From positions 10,352,418 through 10,416,417 of the forward strand of contig JAGGNK010007004.1 of the NCBI GenBank assembly GCA_017590115.1: a DNA stretch of 64,000 bases, given 5' to 3'. The DNA comes from Montifringilla adamsi. Taxonomy: Eukaryota > Chordata > Aves > Passeriformes > Passeridae. Below are positions 35,867 to 46,800 of this stretch, in pieces (position 1 is the stretch's first letter; each line of letters begins with the position of its first letter). Below the pieces are notes generated by a model. It was not told where the DNA came from, made no database searches, and saw only the letters and a list, made by a program, of their open reading frames with translations. A program made the position numbers and the translations under genes.

Positions 35867-36568
35867 CAGTAAAACCTGTGATCCTAATGTTTAACTGGTT
35901 TAAACAGTTTTTTATTTTTGGCTTGAGAGAGAAAAATTGATTTTGAAGAAGCTGTGTGGTCAGATAGGAGAGTGTTCAGAAACATTTTTTCTCTGTCTTT
36001 TCTGTGTAATAGAAAACAGGGCATAAAAAGACATAGAGGATGTTTTAGAATTCCTAAAATCCTGTTTCTGTATCCTATTTGTAGCAGCTTTCACATTACC
36101 CTATATTATGGGAAACTTTCCTAAATTTATTAGAAGAACTTGCTGATGGTTGTAGCATGAGGATTGGCCATGACTGCCAAGTTTAAACAGTTTTTAATTA
36201 TTGTTTCAGGATAGATTTTTACATGTGCTCATTGGTCAGAGGTGCTATCCCTCTACCTGTTTATCTTTTTACTCAAAACTGGATAAAACACATTTTTTTA
36301 GTAATCTATCTCCTGTAACAGTAGGCATTCATTTGCAAGTGTGATTGTACAATCTGTGCTCAACTCATTGCATAAATTCTTCGTAGCACTCTTCTTTTTT
36401 GTCCTTACTTAATCTGCACCAACAAAACCTCAAAAATTAAACTTGCTTGTTGAAAAAGAACAGAGACTTATTTTCACTTGTTGAGTTTCTCAATTAAAAC
36501 AATTACCAAAGATACAAGCATAACAGGGGTTGCTTGGTGCTGTGTGACTCAGATGATTTACTCTATCA

Positions 36569-36574
36569 AATAAA
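36569..36574 (+). terminator. Candidate proximal AATAAA poly(A) signal of PARP12
   Basis: A canonical AATAAA about 700 bases after the stop, followed by a modest T/GT-rich stretch (ACTGTATTTCATG). Confidence 0.45.
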
Positions 36575-37805
36575 TACTGTATTTCATGCCTGAGAACACA
36601 AGTTTTTCATGACTTTCGCTGTGCCTACAAAGAGAAGAGTGCTGGCAGGTGCTGTGGAGGAAGCAGAGGAGGCAACTCACACTGTTATTTAATACCATAC
36701 TTAGGAGAGAAATATACTGCTTGTCCAGCTTGATTATCAGTACCTTGTTTCTGTGGATGAACTTTACGGTTCCCTTACGGCTGTTGGGAAGGATGGCGAC
36801 AGACTGTCTCTAATTGGGTGTTCTGCCTCTTTGGGTGGAGGAGATTGACAGATTTCCTGCATAATCAAGTTGTTGTTGGACCTCTTTCAAGAAAAACATG
36901 CTTACCTAGGAAGTCATCTTCAGCCACAGAGCTGAAACCTTTAAAATCTGAAGATTATGTTGAATATTTAATTATTCCTATCAGAAGAAGACAATAGTGT
37001 TGAGCAGTCAGCTTACATGTGTGCAATCAAAAAACTTGAGCTGTCAAATATTTTTTTTAAGATTAAAGTTGCTGATGCGTAGATAGATACTTTATCATAG
37101 GATTAATGTGCTAAAGTAGCTATAAGTTAGCTATACTGTGCTGCAGAAGCCTTAAGAAATACTTTCTATATGACCTAAAAAAGCACATCTTCAGCTACAT
37201 TCTGTATACTTCTTTTTAACTCATCTGGATGATGATTGACAGGTGTTCACTGGGTAACTCTTTATTACTTCAGCACTGTGAGCCAGGAGCTTGGCCATGA
37301 TTAGCTGGAGTAAGGCTGTGCAGATCCCCGTTTTGTAAACTGCAAATGTAGAAGCATGATACCTAAAGGAAAATATCTCCTATTTGTGTTTAATCCCAGT
37401 GAAACACAGAATAGGGACAGGCAAATCGACTGTATTATTTCTTTTGGAAGATTTGTAATAGAACAGAAATGATAAATCTAATGTCAGCAAATAGTACATT
37501 CATTGAGGAGGATAACAGTTATGGAGGAAAGATTTCCTGTCTGTGCAGAATAAGGTGTTTCTGCCAAAACAAAAATCATGTTCATCTACATGTTAATGGC
37601 AAATAATACTGGTCGTATGAACTTCTTCCTCTGAAAATAAGCAGAATTTCAGGTAAGAACTAGGATAGCTAAAGTCATGTTAATCTTCTGCAGAAAATTG
37701 AAATTTTCGGGCAAAAAGTTGAAATATTTTTATTGACTTTTTTTATTGTATTTTTAAAACCTCTAACTTGATTCTTGTATGTGTATGAGTGTAAGTAAAA
37801 CAGAG

Positions 37806-37811
37806 AATAAA
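37806..37811 (+). terminator. Candidate distal AATAAA poly(A) signal of PARP12
   Basis: A canonical AATAAA followed within 10-35 bases by a GT/T-rich element (TGTGCTTTGTCATCTGTTAT), the usual layout of a cleavage site. It would give a 3' UTR of about 1.95 kb. Confidence 0.55.
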
Positions 37812-39726
37812 ATGCCTCGCTGTGCTTTGTCATCTGTTATTTCTCCATTATCACAGAAAAGTTGCCATGTTTTCCACTTTTGAAACTGCAGGGGTAACAT
37901 TCTTGTGTATGGTAAACAAACAGGTACTCAAACCAGTAAATTCCTTGATGTTTTTCTGTCTTTCAATACTGAAATCACAATGTTTCAATACACTTGAGTT
38001 TAGAGGTTGTTGTTAAGCAGTAGGAGTCCCTCTACAACTGTTTGGGTTGCATTTGGAAATGAACACATAAAAGAGATGTTTGCATTAAATCCAAACTTCA
38101 GGCAAAAAGTAATATTTGATCCTCTTTTCTGAGTGAGGACTATCTCTTTTGGCTACTTAAGACAAGCATCTGAGCAGGAAGAGTGCAGTAATCTGTCACT
38201 CACTCCCACGCCATGTGAGGAGAAAGATAAGCTGTGAAGGTTGTTTCCTTTTTCAGTAACAGGTCCATCCTGACAAGACAGACGGCACAGCCAGAGAAGC
38301 CAAACAGCTTTGCTGTGCTGGCAGTGGGGTGTGGAGCCTGGGGGTTTGTGAGCCCTGGTCCTCCACCTGCTGTGCTGGAGAGGGGCTGGCAGCCAGCCAA
38401 AGGCAGTTCACTGCACCCTTTAATGAGGGTTACCTGGAGCCAGGTTTGTCTTGATATTCTGACTGGATTTTATGATGTGTGGGCGCCAAAATCCTGTCTA
38501 AGTGTTGGCAAGGGAGTGGCAGTATCCGGTTTGGATACCTGCAGCCTGGCAAAGTAGGAGCTGGTGGGTGAGAGGAACTTGGGTGGATGCAGATAACAGC
38601 TGCCATGGTGGGCTCAGTGCTGCTGGGCTTTGCTTGGAGAATGAGCTTTGCTTCTAGCAACCAGTGCCCAAGGCTGCCTTAGGGCCAAAGGGCAAGTGGA
38701 AATTGCAGAAATGCTGCTTAACTTGGAGTACATCCAGTAGAAGATCCAGGTGGGTTGGCTTTTACATGTTCAGCATAACTGGTGCTTCCCTGTTTGTCCA
38801 AGGGATAGACTTCATGGCTTCCATTGCTACATTGCTCTTGCTTCAGGCCCATCACAAATTCATCTCTGCATGCAGAAATCCTAGCAACTGGGGGAATACT
38901 CCCTCCTTGAAAGTAGCCACAGCCCCCTGCAGTGCAGGGAGAAAAACATCTTAGAAACATGAGATTTTTCAAGGTCAGAAGAAAGTCAGTGGGGCCAGTA
39001 TAAACCAAGCAGTGACAGACAGTTTATAAATCAGCTTTAAATTCTTTTACCCTGCTTTCTGCTGTAATCACCTGGAAGAGTCTGGTATCAGGTGAAGCCA
39101 TGTCCAGGATGATTAACAAAGGGAAATGAGGAGGTGATCATTGTCCTAAGTATCTCACACAGCGGAAATTTGCAGTTTAATGCCAGGTAAGACTAGAAAG
39201 TTCCAATTTACAATCCATGAAGCATAATAATTTCTGCCACCCAACTCTTTTTCTAGGAATACTATTTTTAAAGTACAAAACTGTAAAGCTTTTTTTCTAT
39301 CAGCAGCTTCCTTAAAAATACCATTTCATGCTGACAGCTTTCTGTCATCATTACAAAGACCAGAAGACATATTTAATAGAAGCTTTCCTTTGCCAAGCAG
39401 CCTTTGCTTCATATCAGCTGTCAGAGAATGACTAAAACCCTTTTGTAACACAGACGTGCCTGATTTTAAACAAACTCACAGCTCAGCAATGCAAGACAAC
39501 ACACTTGCTGTTTCTGAGGAAAGGAATTTTAAACCAGCTTCCTTGTTCCTCCCTAGACCCAACTGCTGCTGACTGAAGCATGTTGTGCCAGAATGCTAAA
39601 TAGTTACCATTACTTAAGAATATAAAGCTATGTTTTGCTATTGCAATTATAAACATAGTGCTGGGGGTGGGGTTTTTGTTGTTTTGCTTTTGTTCTGGAG
39701 GGTTTTGTGGTAGCTTTCTTTTTGTG

Positions 39727-39768
39727 TTTTTTTTTTTTTTTTTTTTTTTTTTGAGTTTTTTTTTTTTT
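39727..39768. repeat. Interrupted T homopolymer (T26 then T13)
   Basis: Twenty-six T, then GAG, then thirteen T, in GT-rich surroundings. No target-site duplication was seen, so its origin as a retroposon tail is open. Confidence 0.9.
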
Positions 39769-40639
39769 AATTAATTCTAAAACCTACCCTGCTCAAGATC
39801 AGTTTGGGACCATGTTATATAGGTGCACAAACACACCATGATTACACTGATATTAGCAGTTTCCGTTTTGGAAAGCTGCTGGCAATCTAGTGCTTTGTTT
39901 TCCTGGAAATGTGTGCTTCCAGAGGCTCACTGATCCCTGCCACAGCACACTCTGCAGGTGTGCTGCTGAGCTCACACAGCCAGGGTGAGGTCCAGCGCCA
40001 CTGAGTGTCCTGGTGCAATGTCTGCAGTGTCTGGTGACTGTATCACCGACCATTAATGAGAAGGAACAAATTGCTTGGGGCTCTTCCTGGTTAGTTGGCA
40101 GGCGTCTTCCTGTCTTCTCTAGCTGTCTGTCTCAGCCTGAATGTAGAACAAGGGTTGATGCACTTCCAGAAAGCTGACTTCAAATGCAAAAATATTTTCT
40201 CTGTTCCATAGTGCTACAAACTGACAGGTGAAAACACATAACACTTCCTAACCAGAAGCCTGCAGAACGGTTGAAAGACACTTTGCACCGACTTGAGTTT
40301 ACCTGAGCACATACTGTCCATGTTCAACGTCGATGCAGCTGAGAAAGACTCTTGGTTCATTTTCCAAGCCTGTAAAATGTGATGCACACCAGCAGCCACT
40401 TTAGGACTGTTTATTCTTCCTGTGGCATCAATATTTGAAATTATGTTGGTGGAGAGGCACCTCAATGCACCCCAGTCATACCAGTTTGATGGCAGTGCCA
40501 GCAAGAGATGCACAGAGCCTGGAGAGGGTTCATAGCTCAGCAGGAGAGCACCTGAAGAGCAGCACAAAGAAATTCCAGCCACTCCAGCCCAACTTGAATG
40601 CCTCTCTGCAAGTATATGCAGCATGCAGAATAAAAGATG

Positions 40640-41350
40640 AGGTTAGAGATGTGCACTCCTGCAGGTCTGTGATCTCACTGCCCTCACACAGACGTGGTGG
40701 GATGGCTCCTGTGACTGGAGTGCTGGAATAGAAATATACAGGCTTTTGAGGAAGGACAGAGGAGAGGAGAACGGGATGTCACCTTCTGTCAGTGACCAGG
40801 TGTAGTGCATGGATCTCCACCTGGGGATGGATGAGGAGCTGACTGACACCTTACAGGTCAGGATTAAAGGGAAGACAAGGCACCAAATAAAACTTGTTAA
40901 AATTCAAATATCACTTCCTCCAAGATCAGGAGTCATGCATCCCAACAAAGAGGAAGTGAGGCAAAAATACCAGGACACCTAAAGGATGAGTAAGGAGCAA
41001 ACAAAAAAGAAGTCTACAGAAGGTGGAAGCAAGGCCACGTAGCCTGGGAGGAATACAGAGAAATTGTCTAAGCAGTCAGGGATCAGGTTAGGAAAGCTAA
41101 AGCAAGTCCTGATAGAAATAAATCTGGTCAGGGAAGTCAAGGGTAACAAAAAAAAAAGCTTCTATTAGTATGTGGGTGATAAAAGGAAGACCAGGGAAAA
41201 TGTGGGCCCTGTCTAGAAGGAAACAGAAGCTCTGGTTACCCAGAACATGAAGAAGGCTGAGGTACTCCATGCCTTCTGCCTCAGTCTTCACTGCTAAGTG
41301 CTCACCCACACCACTGAAGCTGCAGAGGCAGAGACTGGGAAGAAGAATTT
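40640..41350 (+). mobile_element. CR1 LINE ORF2 fragment with internal deletion
   Basis: Two collinear blocks of CR1 ORF2 are recognisable. The first (about 40,690-40,870) includes CACCTGGGGATGGATGAGGA and GGTCAGGATTAAAGGGA, the start of the endonuclease region. The second (about 40,890-41,340) includes CATCCCAACAAAGAGGAAGT, GTAGCCTGGGAGGAATACAG and GATAAAAGGAAGACCAGGGA, the linker between endonuclease and reverse transcriptase. The endonuclease core between them is absent. Multiple stops and indels show it is dead. Identified from knowledge of CR1 sequences, not a search. Confidence 0.75.
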
Positions 41351-42243
41351 ATACAAAATCATGGGTAATAAAGGGAAAAGCTTGATTTAGGCTGGGCTTA
41401 TTTTGTCAAAAATGAAGCACACAACAACTTTCTGATTCATGTAAGGAATACAAACAAGCCTTTGACAGATGACTTCAGATGGAATAAACTTCCTGCTCAT
41501 TCTGGTAGGTGGGAAGTTTTAGGCAAGGCCCATCCAGCTTTTTGTCAACTGTGTATGTAAGCTACAAGGAAAATCAGCCTCCAGCACACTATATCTAGGA
41601 GGGGAAAAATTATGCATAATGTGTAGAAACTAAGGTAAATACAGCATGTTGCTTTTCAAATAAATAACAATCACTCCATCAGCAACTCATATAATCAGTG
41701 TGTCTGTAACAGGGCATTTCTGTTTAGCATGCCAGAAATGCTCTGTGGAAAAAGGAACAATTCCAAGACTTCCCTAGTCAGTACTTCACCACTGTTGCCT
41801 GTACAGATCTGTTTTAAAAAAAATTCCCTGAAAGAGGAAGAGACAGTCTTTGAGGAACAAGATCCAGTAATTTGATCAGTGTTCAGGCAGCATGTGGGAA
41901 GAAGGCAGCAAAAGATGCTTGCTGGAGAGAAACTCAGGGACCTCGCCAGGCATCAGTGAGCAGATGGCTCCATCCTTGCAGTGAAGCTGAGCAGTCAATC
42001 TCTTCCTCCTGCTGCTGCAACACTTCTCTGTGCACATCCAGAGAGATGCTGTACCTAAGAACCCTCAAGCAGACTATGTCAAGCAGGCAGAAGGTCAAGA
42101 CTTGCAAAGAACGAAAAGTGCGTCCTTATTTTTATAGTGCCACAAGAGTTTTTGTTATATACAAAAATTTTAAAGAAAAAATATAAGAATAAATGAGTTT
42201 TTTTAAAGGGTCTTGGGACTATACCAATCTCTTCTCACAGTTC

Positions 42244-42660
42244 TGTTGTTGTGGTTTAACCCCAGCCAGCAGCTCAGCCCCTCAGAGCTGCTCATTCACA
42301 CCCCCATGGAGGGATGAGGGAGAGAATTTTAAGAATGAGAAAACTCATGGATTGAGATATAGACAGTTTAATAGGTAAAGCAAAAGCCACACCAAAAAAG
42401 GAATTAATTCACCATTTCCTAGGTGCAGGCAGGTGTTCCACCACCCCAGGAAGCAGGGTTCCATCAGGCATAACAGTGACTTGGGAAGGCAAATGCCATC
42501 ACTTTGAATGTTGTCCCCCTTCCTTCTTCTTCCCCTAGTTTTATGTGCTGAGCATGGTGCCATAAGGTGTGGAATGTCCCTGTGCTCAGTGGGGGTCAGC
42601 TGGCCCAGCTGTGCCCCCTTCCACCTTCTTGTGCAACACTATCTGTGTGGCAGGTGAAGG
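42244..42660 (-). mobile_element. ERV solo LTR (minus), downstream of TBXAS1
   Basis: The plus strand begins TGTTGTTGTGGTTTAACCCC and runs AGCCAGCAGCTCAGCCCCTC, then GACAGTTTAATAGGTAAAGC, GCAGGCAGGTGTTCCACC and ACTTGGGAAGGCAAATGCC. That is the reverse complement of the 3' half of the same LTR family found in PARP12 introns 2 and 4. The U3 end is diverged or truncated, so the right border is uncertain. It is in sense orientation to TBXAS1. Confidence 0.85.
42367..42372 (-). terminator. ATTAAA poly(A) signal in the LTR, possible TBXAS1 terminator
   Basis: On the minus strand this reads ATTAAACTGTC, the LTR's own poly(A) signal, followed by a T-rich stretch (GAGTTTTCTCATTCTT). Scanning by eye from the TBXAS1 stop down to here, I found no AATAAA or other ATTAAA on the minus strand, only weaker variants such as AATACA and AATGAA. 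Confidence 0.4.
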
Positions 42661-43768
42661 CTTTGCAGAAGTGTAGGGCAGAGGGAATGTGAGGAGTGGA
42701 AGCTACGGTTGTTTTGGCTGGGAAGATGCATGTGTCCAGTCACACAGCTTGAACAGATCCGTGGGGCTGCTGAAGATGGCAATCAGACAAGCTCCTTCCT
42801 GAGGGGGTGAGGCACTCAGGACATGACCTGCTCCAGTGTCACAGGAGTCTGCTGGGTCTGATGATCCTGGTTCTCCCTCCTTTGCCACCAGCTCTAGTGC
42901 ACGCATGCTCTTAATTTCCTTGATTCAAGCTAGACAGGGGTGGTGCCAACTGCAATGTTTGGAAAGGAAAGGCCTCCCCATGAAGCAGATGTGGTACCAA
43001 CAACTTCTAATTACCTTTAAATTTCCTTCAGTCCTCCTGCTTGCTTTAAATTCATATCTTCTTTGTCTCCACCTTTCCAACAGCAGTTCAGCAGCCAGAA
43101 AAATGGCTGTCACCTCATTTCTTTGGTCTTAACTGCTGGAACTTTACTGGTTCATTCGTCTTCTGTCATGTCGATGGAATGTGCCAAGTGCAAATTGTTA
43201 ATCTAAGTGTATTTAAATTCACTTCAAAGCATGGAGGAGGTGTAACTTATCTGGCTTTACAGACACAGGTAGAGATTAAGCATTGTACAGGGGCCTAAGC
43301 TTTGATTGTTAGTGGAGGTCACGAAAAAATCCAATGCACTGCATCCCAGGTCTTCTGCTGTAACTGTGGTGCCTTTGGGGCTTTCTCTAGGGACTCACAA
43401 GTTCATGAGAAGGATGCGTCATACAATGAATTGAAATTAAAATCTACTGTAAATTGTGGAAACTGAGCATGAGGAAAGCATTCTCACAGATAAGTGAAAA
43501 GAAGTGTGATGAAGAAAAGCAAATGAAAGTGGGATGCTTCTTTGTAGATACTATTCACAACAATTTGAAAATATCCAAAAAAGACTGTGGACCCCATTTT
43601 AAACAAGTGGCTGGAGGCTGTCCCACAGGAGAGCAGTGAGGAAGCACCTACTGACCATCAGTGGGACTTAGGCTCCTATCTGTCCTTGGAGTTTTGAAAA
43701 ATAATTATACCCAGTGACTCACTAACAAAGAGTCTCATTCCAGAAAGCTTCAGGATGTACATTTCCTT

Positions 43769-43843
43769 TTAGCGAGATTCCAGCATGATGTAGACTCCAT
43801 TTTTTGGTCCAAGTGTGGCTTTTGATTTGAGCTGCAAAGGAAT
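43769..43843 (-). CDS. TBXAS1: TBXAS1 terminal coding exon
   Basis: 75 nt on the minus strand: [20 protein letters not shown] followed by LESR and TAA. Acceptor TTCTCTTTCAG|ATTCC. The final strands of the P450 fold. Confidence 0.95.
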   Translation of the reverse strand: MPLQLKSKATLGPKNGVYIMLESR

Positions 43844-46800
43844 CTGAAAGAGAAAAGAGCATCTTATGTGCAGTTGTATGTGTTTGTTTATGTGTGTATG
43901 ACACCCCCACATACAGACAGACATTTTTGCTGGAGGACCAGTTCATAGCAGGATCACTGTGGAAGCTGTAAAGTACTTGTTTTACAGTCAGCTGTGGTGG
44001 TATAATATTAAATAGAATTTACAGCCAGAGGCTGAGGCAGTGGTTACCCAGGAATGCTGTAGATCTGAACAGAAAGAAATTAACTCTATAAACTCTAGAG
44101 CTGGTGCAATGTCCGTAGCAATAGACTTATACTAAAGTGCTGAGATCCTGTGAAATATGTACACACATTCTCACCCTCTATGAATTACGACATTTTGCCT
44201 GTGGTCTTGCCATACTGCTCTCCAAGGGCTTTGTAACAGTCCTTTTGTTGGAAAAATTATATATCTGAAATCACATTTTGCTTAAAACATGCAGTCCATG
44301 CCTGGTCTCTCCTTATTATGGAAGTGTCTCTAGCAGTTTTCTCAAATGAAGAGAAGTCACAAAGGCAAACCTGTTGTCCTGCCTAAGACACACTGTCAAC
44401 TCCTTCAAGTTAACAAGTATGATCTCTAAGCCTCTGCATGTACAAACCTCAGTCTCTGGGCAGGTCTTGAATTGAAACTTCTGCAAAATCCTCAGCAGAG
44501 TAATTTTTGTCTCCAACAAACCCATTTTCATGCCAATGCAGCCACGGGGTCCTGCCCCAAAGGGCAGGTATGCAAACTGATGCCGTTCCTTCTTGGCCTC
44601 CTCTGTAAACCTAGAAGGTGCAGAGATGGAAACCAGTTCAAGAAATGCTTTTTGCTCGATTCCATGTTTTTATCTTAAATCTCAAAAGCTGGTTATTTCA
44701 ATTGATCTTAATTGACAGGTCATGGGGACTATTGATATATTATATCGCAGTAAAAAGATAATTGACTTATGGCCATCAGCCTTTGTCAGCTGATGACTTC
44801 AGGAGAGGACATGGAGATATGAGTTTTACTTCCAGCCTATCTTTAATGAAAATCTCTCATCTCTTTGGATTCAGTTTCCAAGAACTTTAGACTGCTAAGG
44901 TCCAGAGAACTCATGCAGGGTAGAAAGAGATGAGAGGTAATACAGGCTAACTGGAGCTTTGGAAAAAATAATATTGTACATTTCCACTAATTCCATCCCC
45001 ATGCTTCAAAAACCTAAATAAGATTGAGCCACTACTCCAAAAAGTACTGTAGAGGCTCCTAATTTGAGATTGAAGGACCATTAATTCATGTACTAAGCAC
45101 TGTTGCATAATCAGATAATTCTTGCCTTGCTCACCCCCATATATCATCCTGGTAAATTTAAAGTCTCCTTTGTTTGATTCCTACTGCCAATTTCAAAATT
45201 AAATATTTGGTGAGGGAAGAGGCTGTAGATTAATTATTTCATTTAATTTCATTTTATTTTTTGTTATGCTCTTATTTTATTATTTTTGCTAACATTACCA
45301 GCTATACAATCTGAGCAGAGTGTTAGTAATTATGGATCATTCTTCAGGGAAGGTTCAAAAGGGAATTAATATCAGATTCATACCAAACAGCACTGTGTGA
45401 ATCAAGGGGACTGCAGCCCCTACTAACCATTTTACCCATTCATGCTACTGTTAAAGTGGTGAATAAACAATTAAGAAAGCATTTCTAGATAAGCATTGCT
45501 AAAAATACCCACCCCAGACTTCCAGCTGCTGCTAAGATTCCTCTCCAGCAAAATCTCTGGTCTTCTCTAACCTGGCATTGCTCTTCTTCATGGCCAAAAT
45601 ATTCTAATGGAGCATATGCCTGGATTTGTTCCAGAAGGAGCACTAGGCAAATCCATCTACACCACACATGTGTTGTCTTACTGGCAAAGATGGTTCTGGG
45701 CTGCCAGCCTCACACCCAGTTGTTTATGGAGCAGGCACTTCTTTTCTTAGTAAACTTCTGAATGTAGTGGTAGCTTAAAATGCATCTGCCCACTAAACAG
45801 TTTAAAAATATCGCTGCCCACAAAACTAAATTGTGCTTCCACATAGCACCACATCAGCTGAAACTCTCCCTGTAAGCTCAGCCCAGCACCTGTAACACAG
45901 GGCAGGTACAAAACCACAGCTTGACAGGGTTCCTCCTACCCACTGAAGATATAAATGCTCCATGTGAAACTGTCTTGCCAAGCAAGAATCAAGGATCCTA
46001 ACTTACAGACAGAGAGCAAATTCCCCGTGGGAGATGGGGTAGGTTCCCCACTCACAGAGTACCCACACTGTTATGTTTCAAGTGAAAAGAGTGCTCTAAA
46101 CCAGCGAGGAGTTGGATGAGTTTCCCAGGTACAGCCAAGACAGTGAATATACTGTCCCACTTCAGAACTTTGGCACCCAGAAACAACATTGTTCACAGTA
46201 TCTGATTTGGAAACAGGTCTGAAAAGCTCTGCCATAGTTCAACCTTGACCAAACTTTGCACCTTCTGTGGAATACACCACTATCATCACTTGTCTGATGT
46301 AGTAGAAATAAACTGTTTTTATGGTCTAAATAAAACTTGGCTCCTCTTGGTGGAAGTGCTGCTTTGGATGAATAGTGGGTGACTGTGGCTGTGAAAGAGC
46401 AGCAGAATTTGGTGCCTGCACTGGACAGGTTGGAGTTCTGTGCCCACAGGCCCAAGTAAGGACCTCAACTTAAGGGCAAAAAGCATTACTCCACATACCT
46501 CTCAGGAATGAACTTTTCAGGTTCTGGCCAGAACTCAGGGTTGTGGTGAAGGTGTCCAACTGCAGTTTCAATGACAGCTCCAGCTGGAATATGCTGCCCC
46601 AGCACTACGCAGTCTTTAGCTGCTTCCCTAGTGAATCTGCAACAACATCATGCATCCCAGATGATTAATAAAGGTTAAAAACACAGCAGGAGAGATCTAA
46701 AAAAGTATCTGTCTTCATCTGACCAAACACTTTCTGGGTTAACACTTTCTCATAGATAAATACAACAACTGTTGCTAATGCCAGTGTCTTCTCAGGTTAC

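Larger units (their letters stand above)
35867..37830 (+). other. PARP12: Likely PARP12 3' UTR
   Basis: AU-rich, without a coding frame, running from the stop codon to the distal poly(A) signal. The extent depends on which of the two signals is used. No interspersed repeat was recognised in it. Confidence 0.5.
37831..43768. other. Intergenic region between the 3' ends of PARP12 and TBXAS1
   Basis: The two genes converge here. No gene was recognised. The stretch contains long T runs near 39.73 kb, a CR1 ORF2 fragment at 40.6-41.35 kb and a solo LTR at 42.24-42.66 kb. The part from about 42,350 upward probably includes the TBXAS1 3' UTR on the minus strand. Confidence 0.6.
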
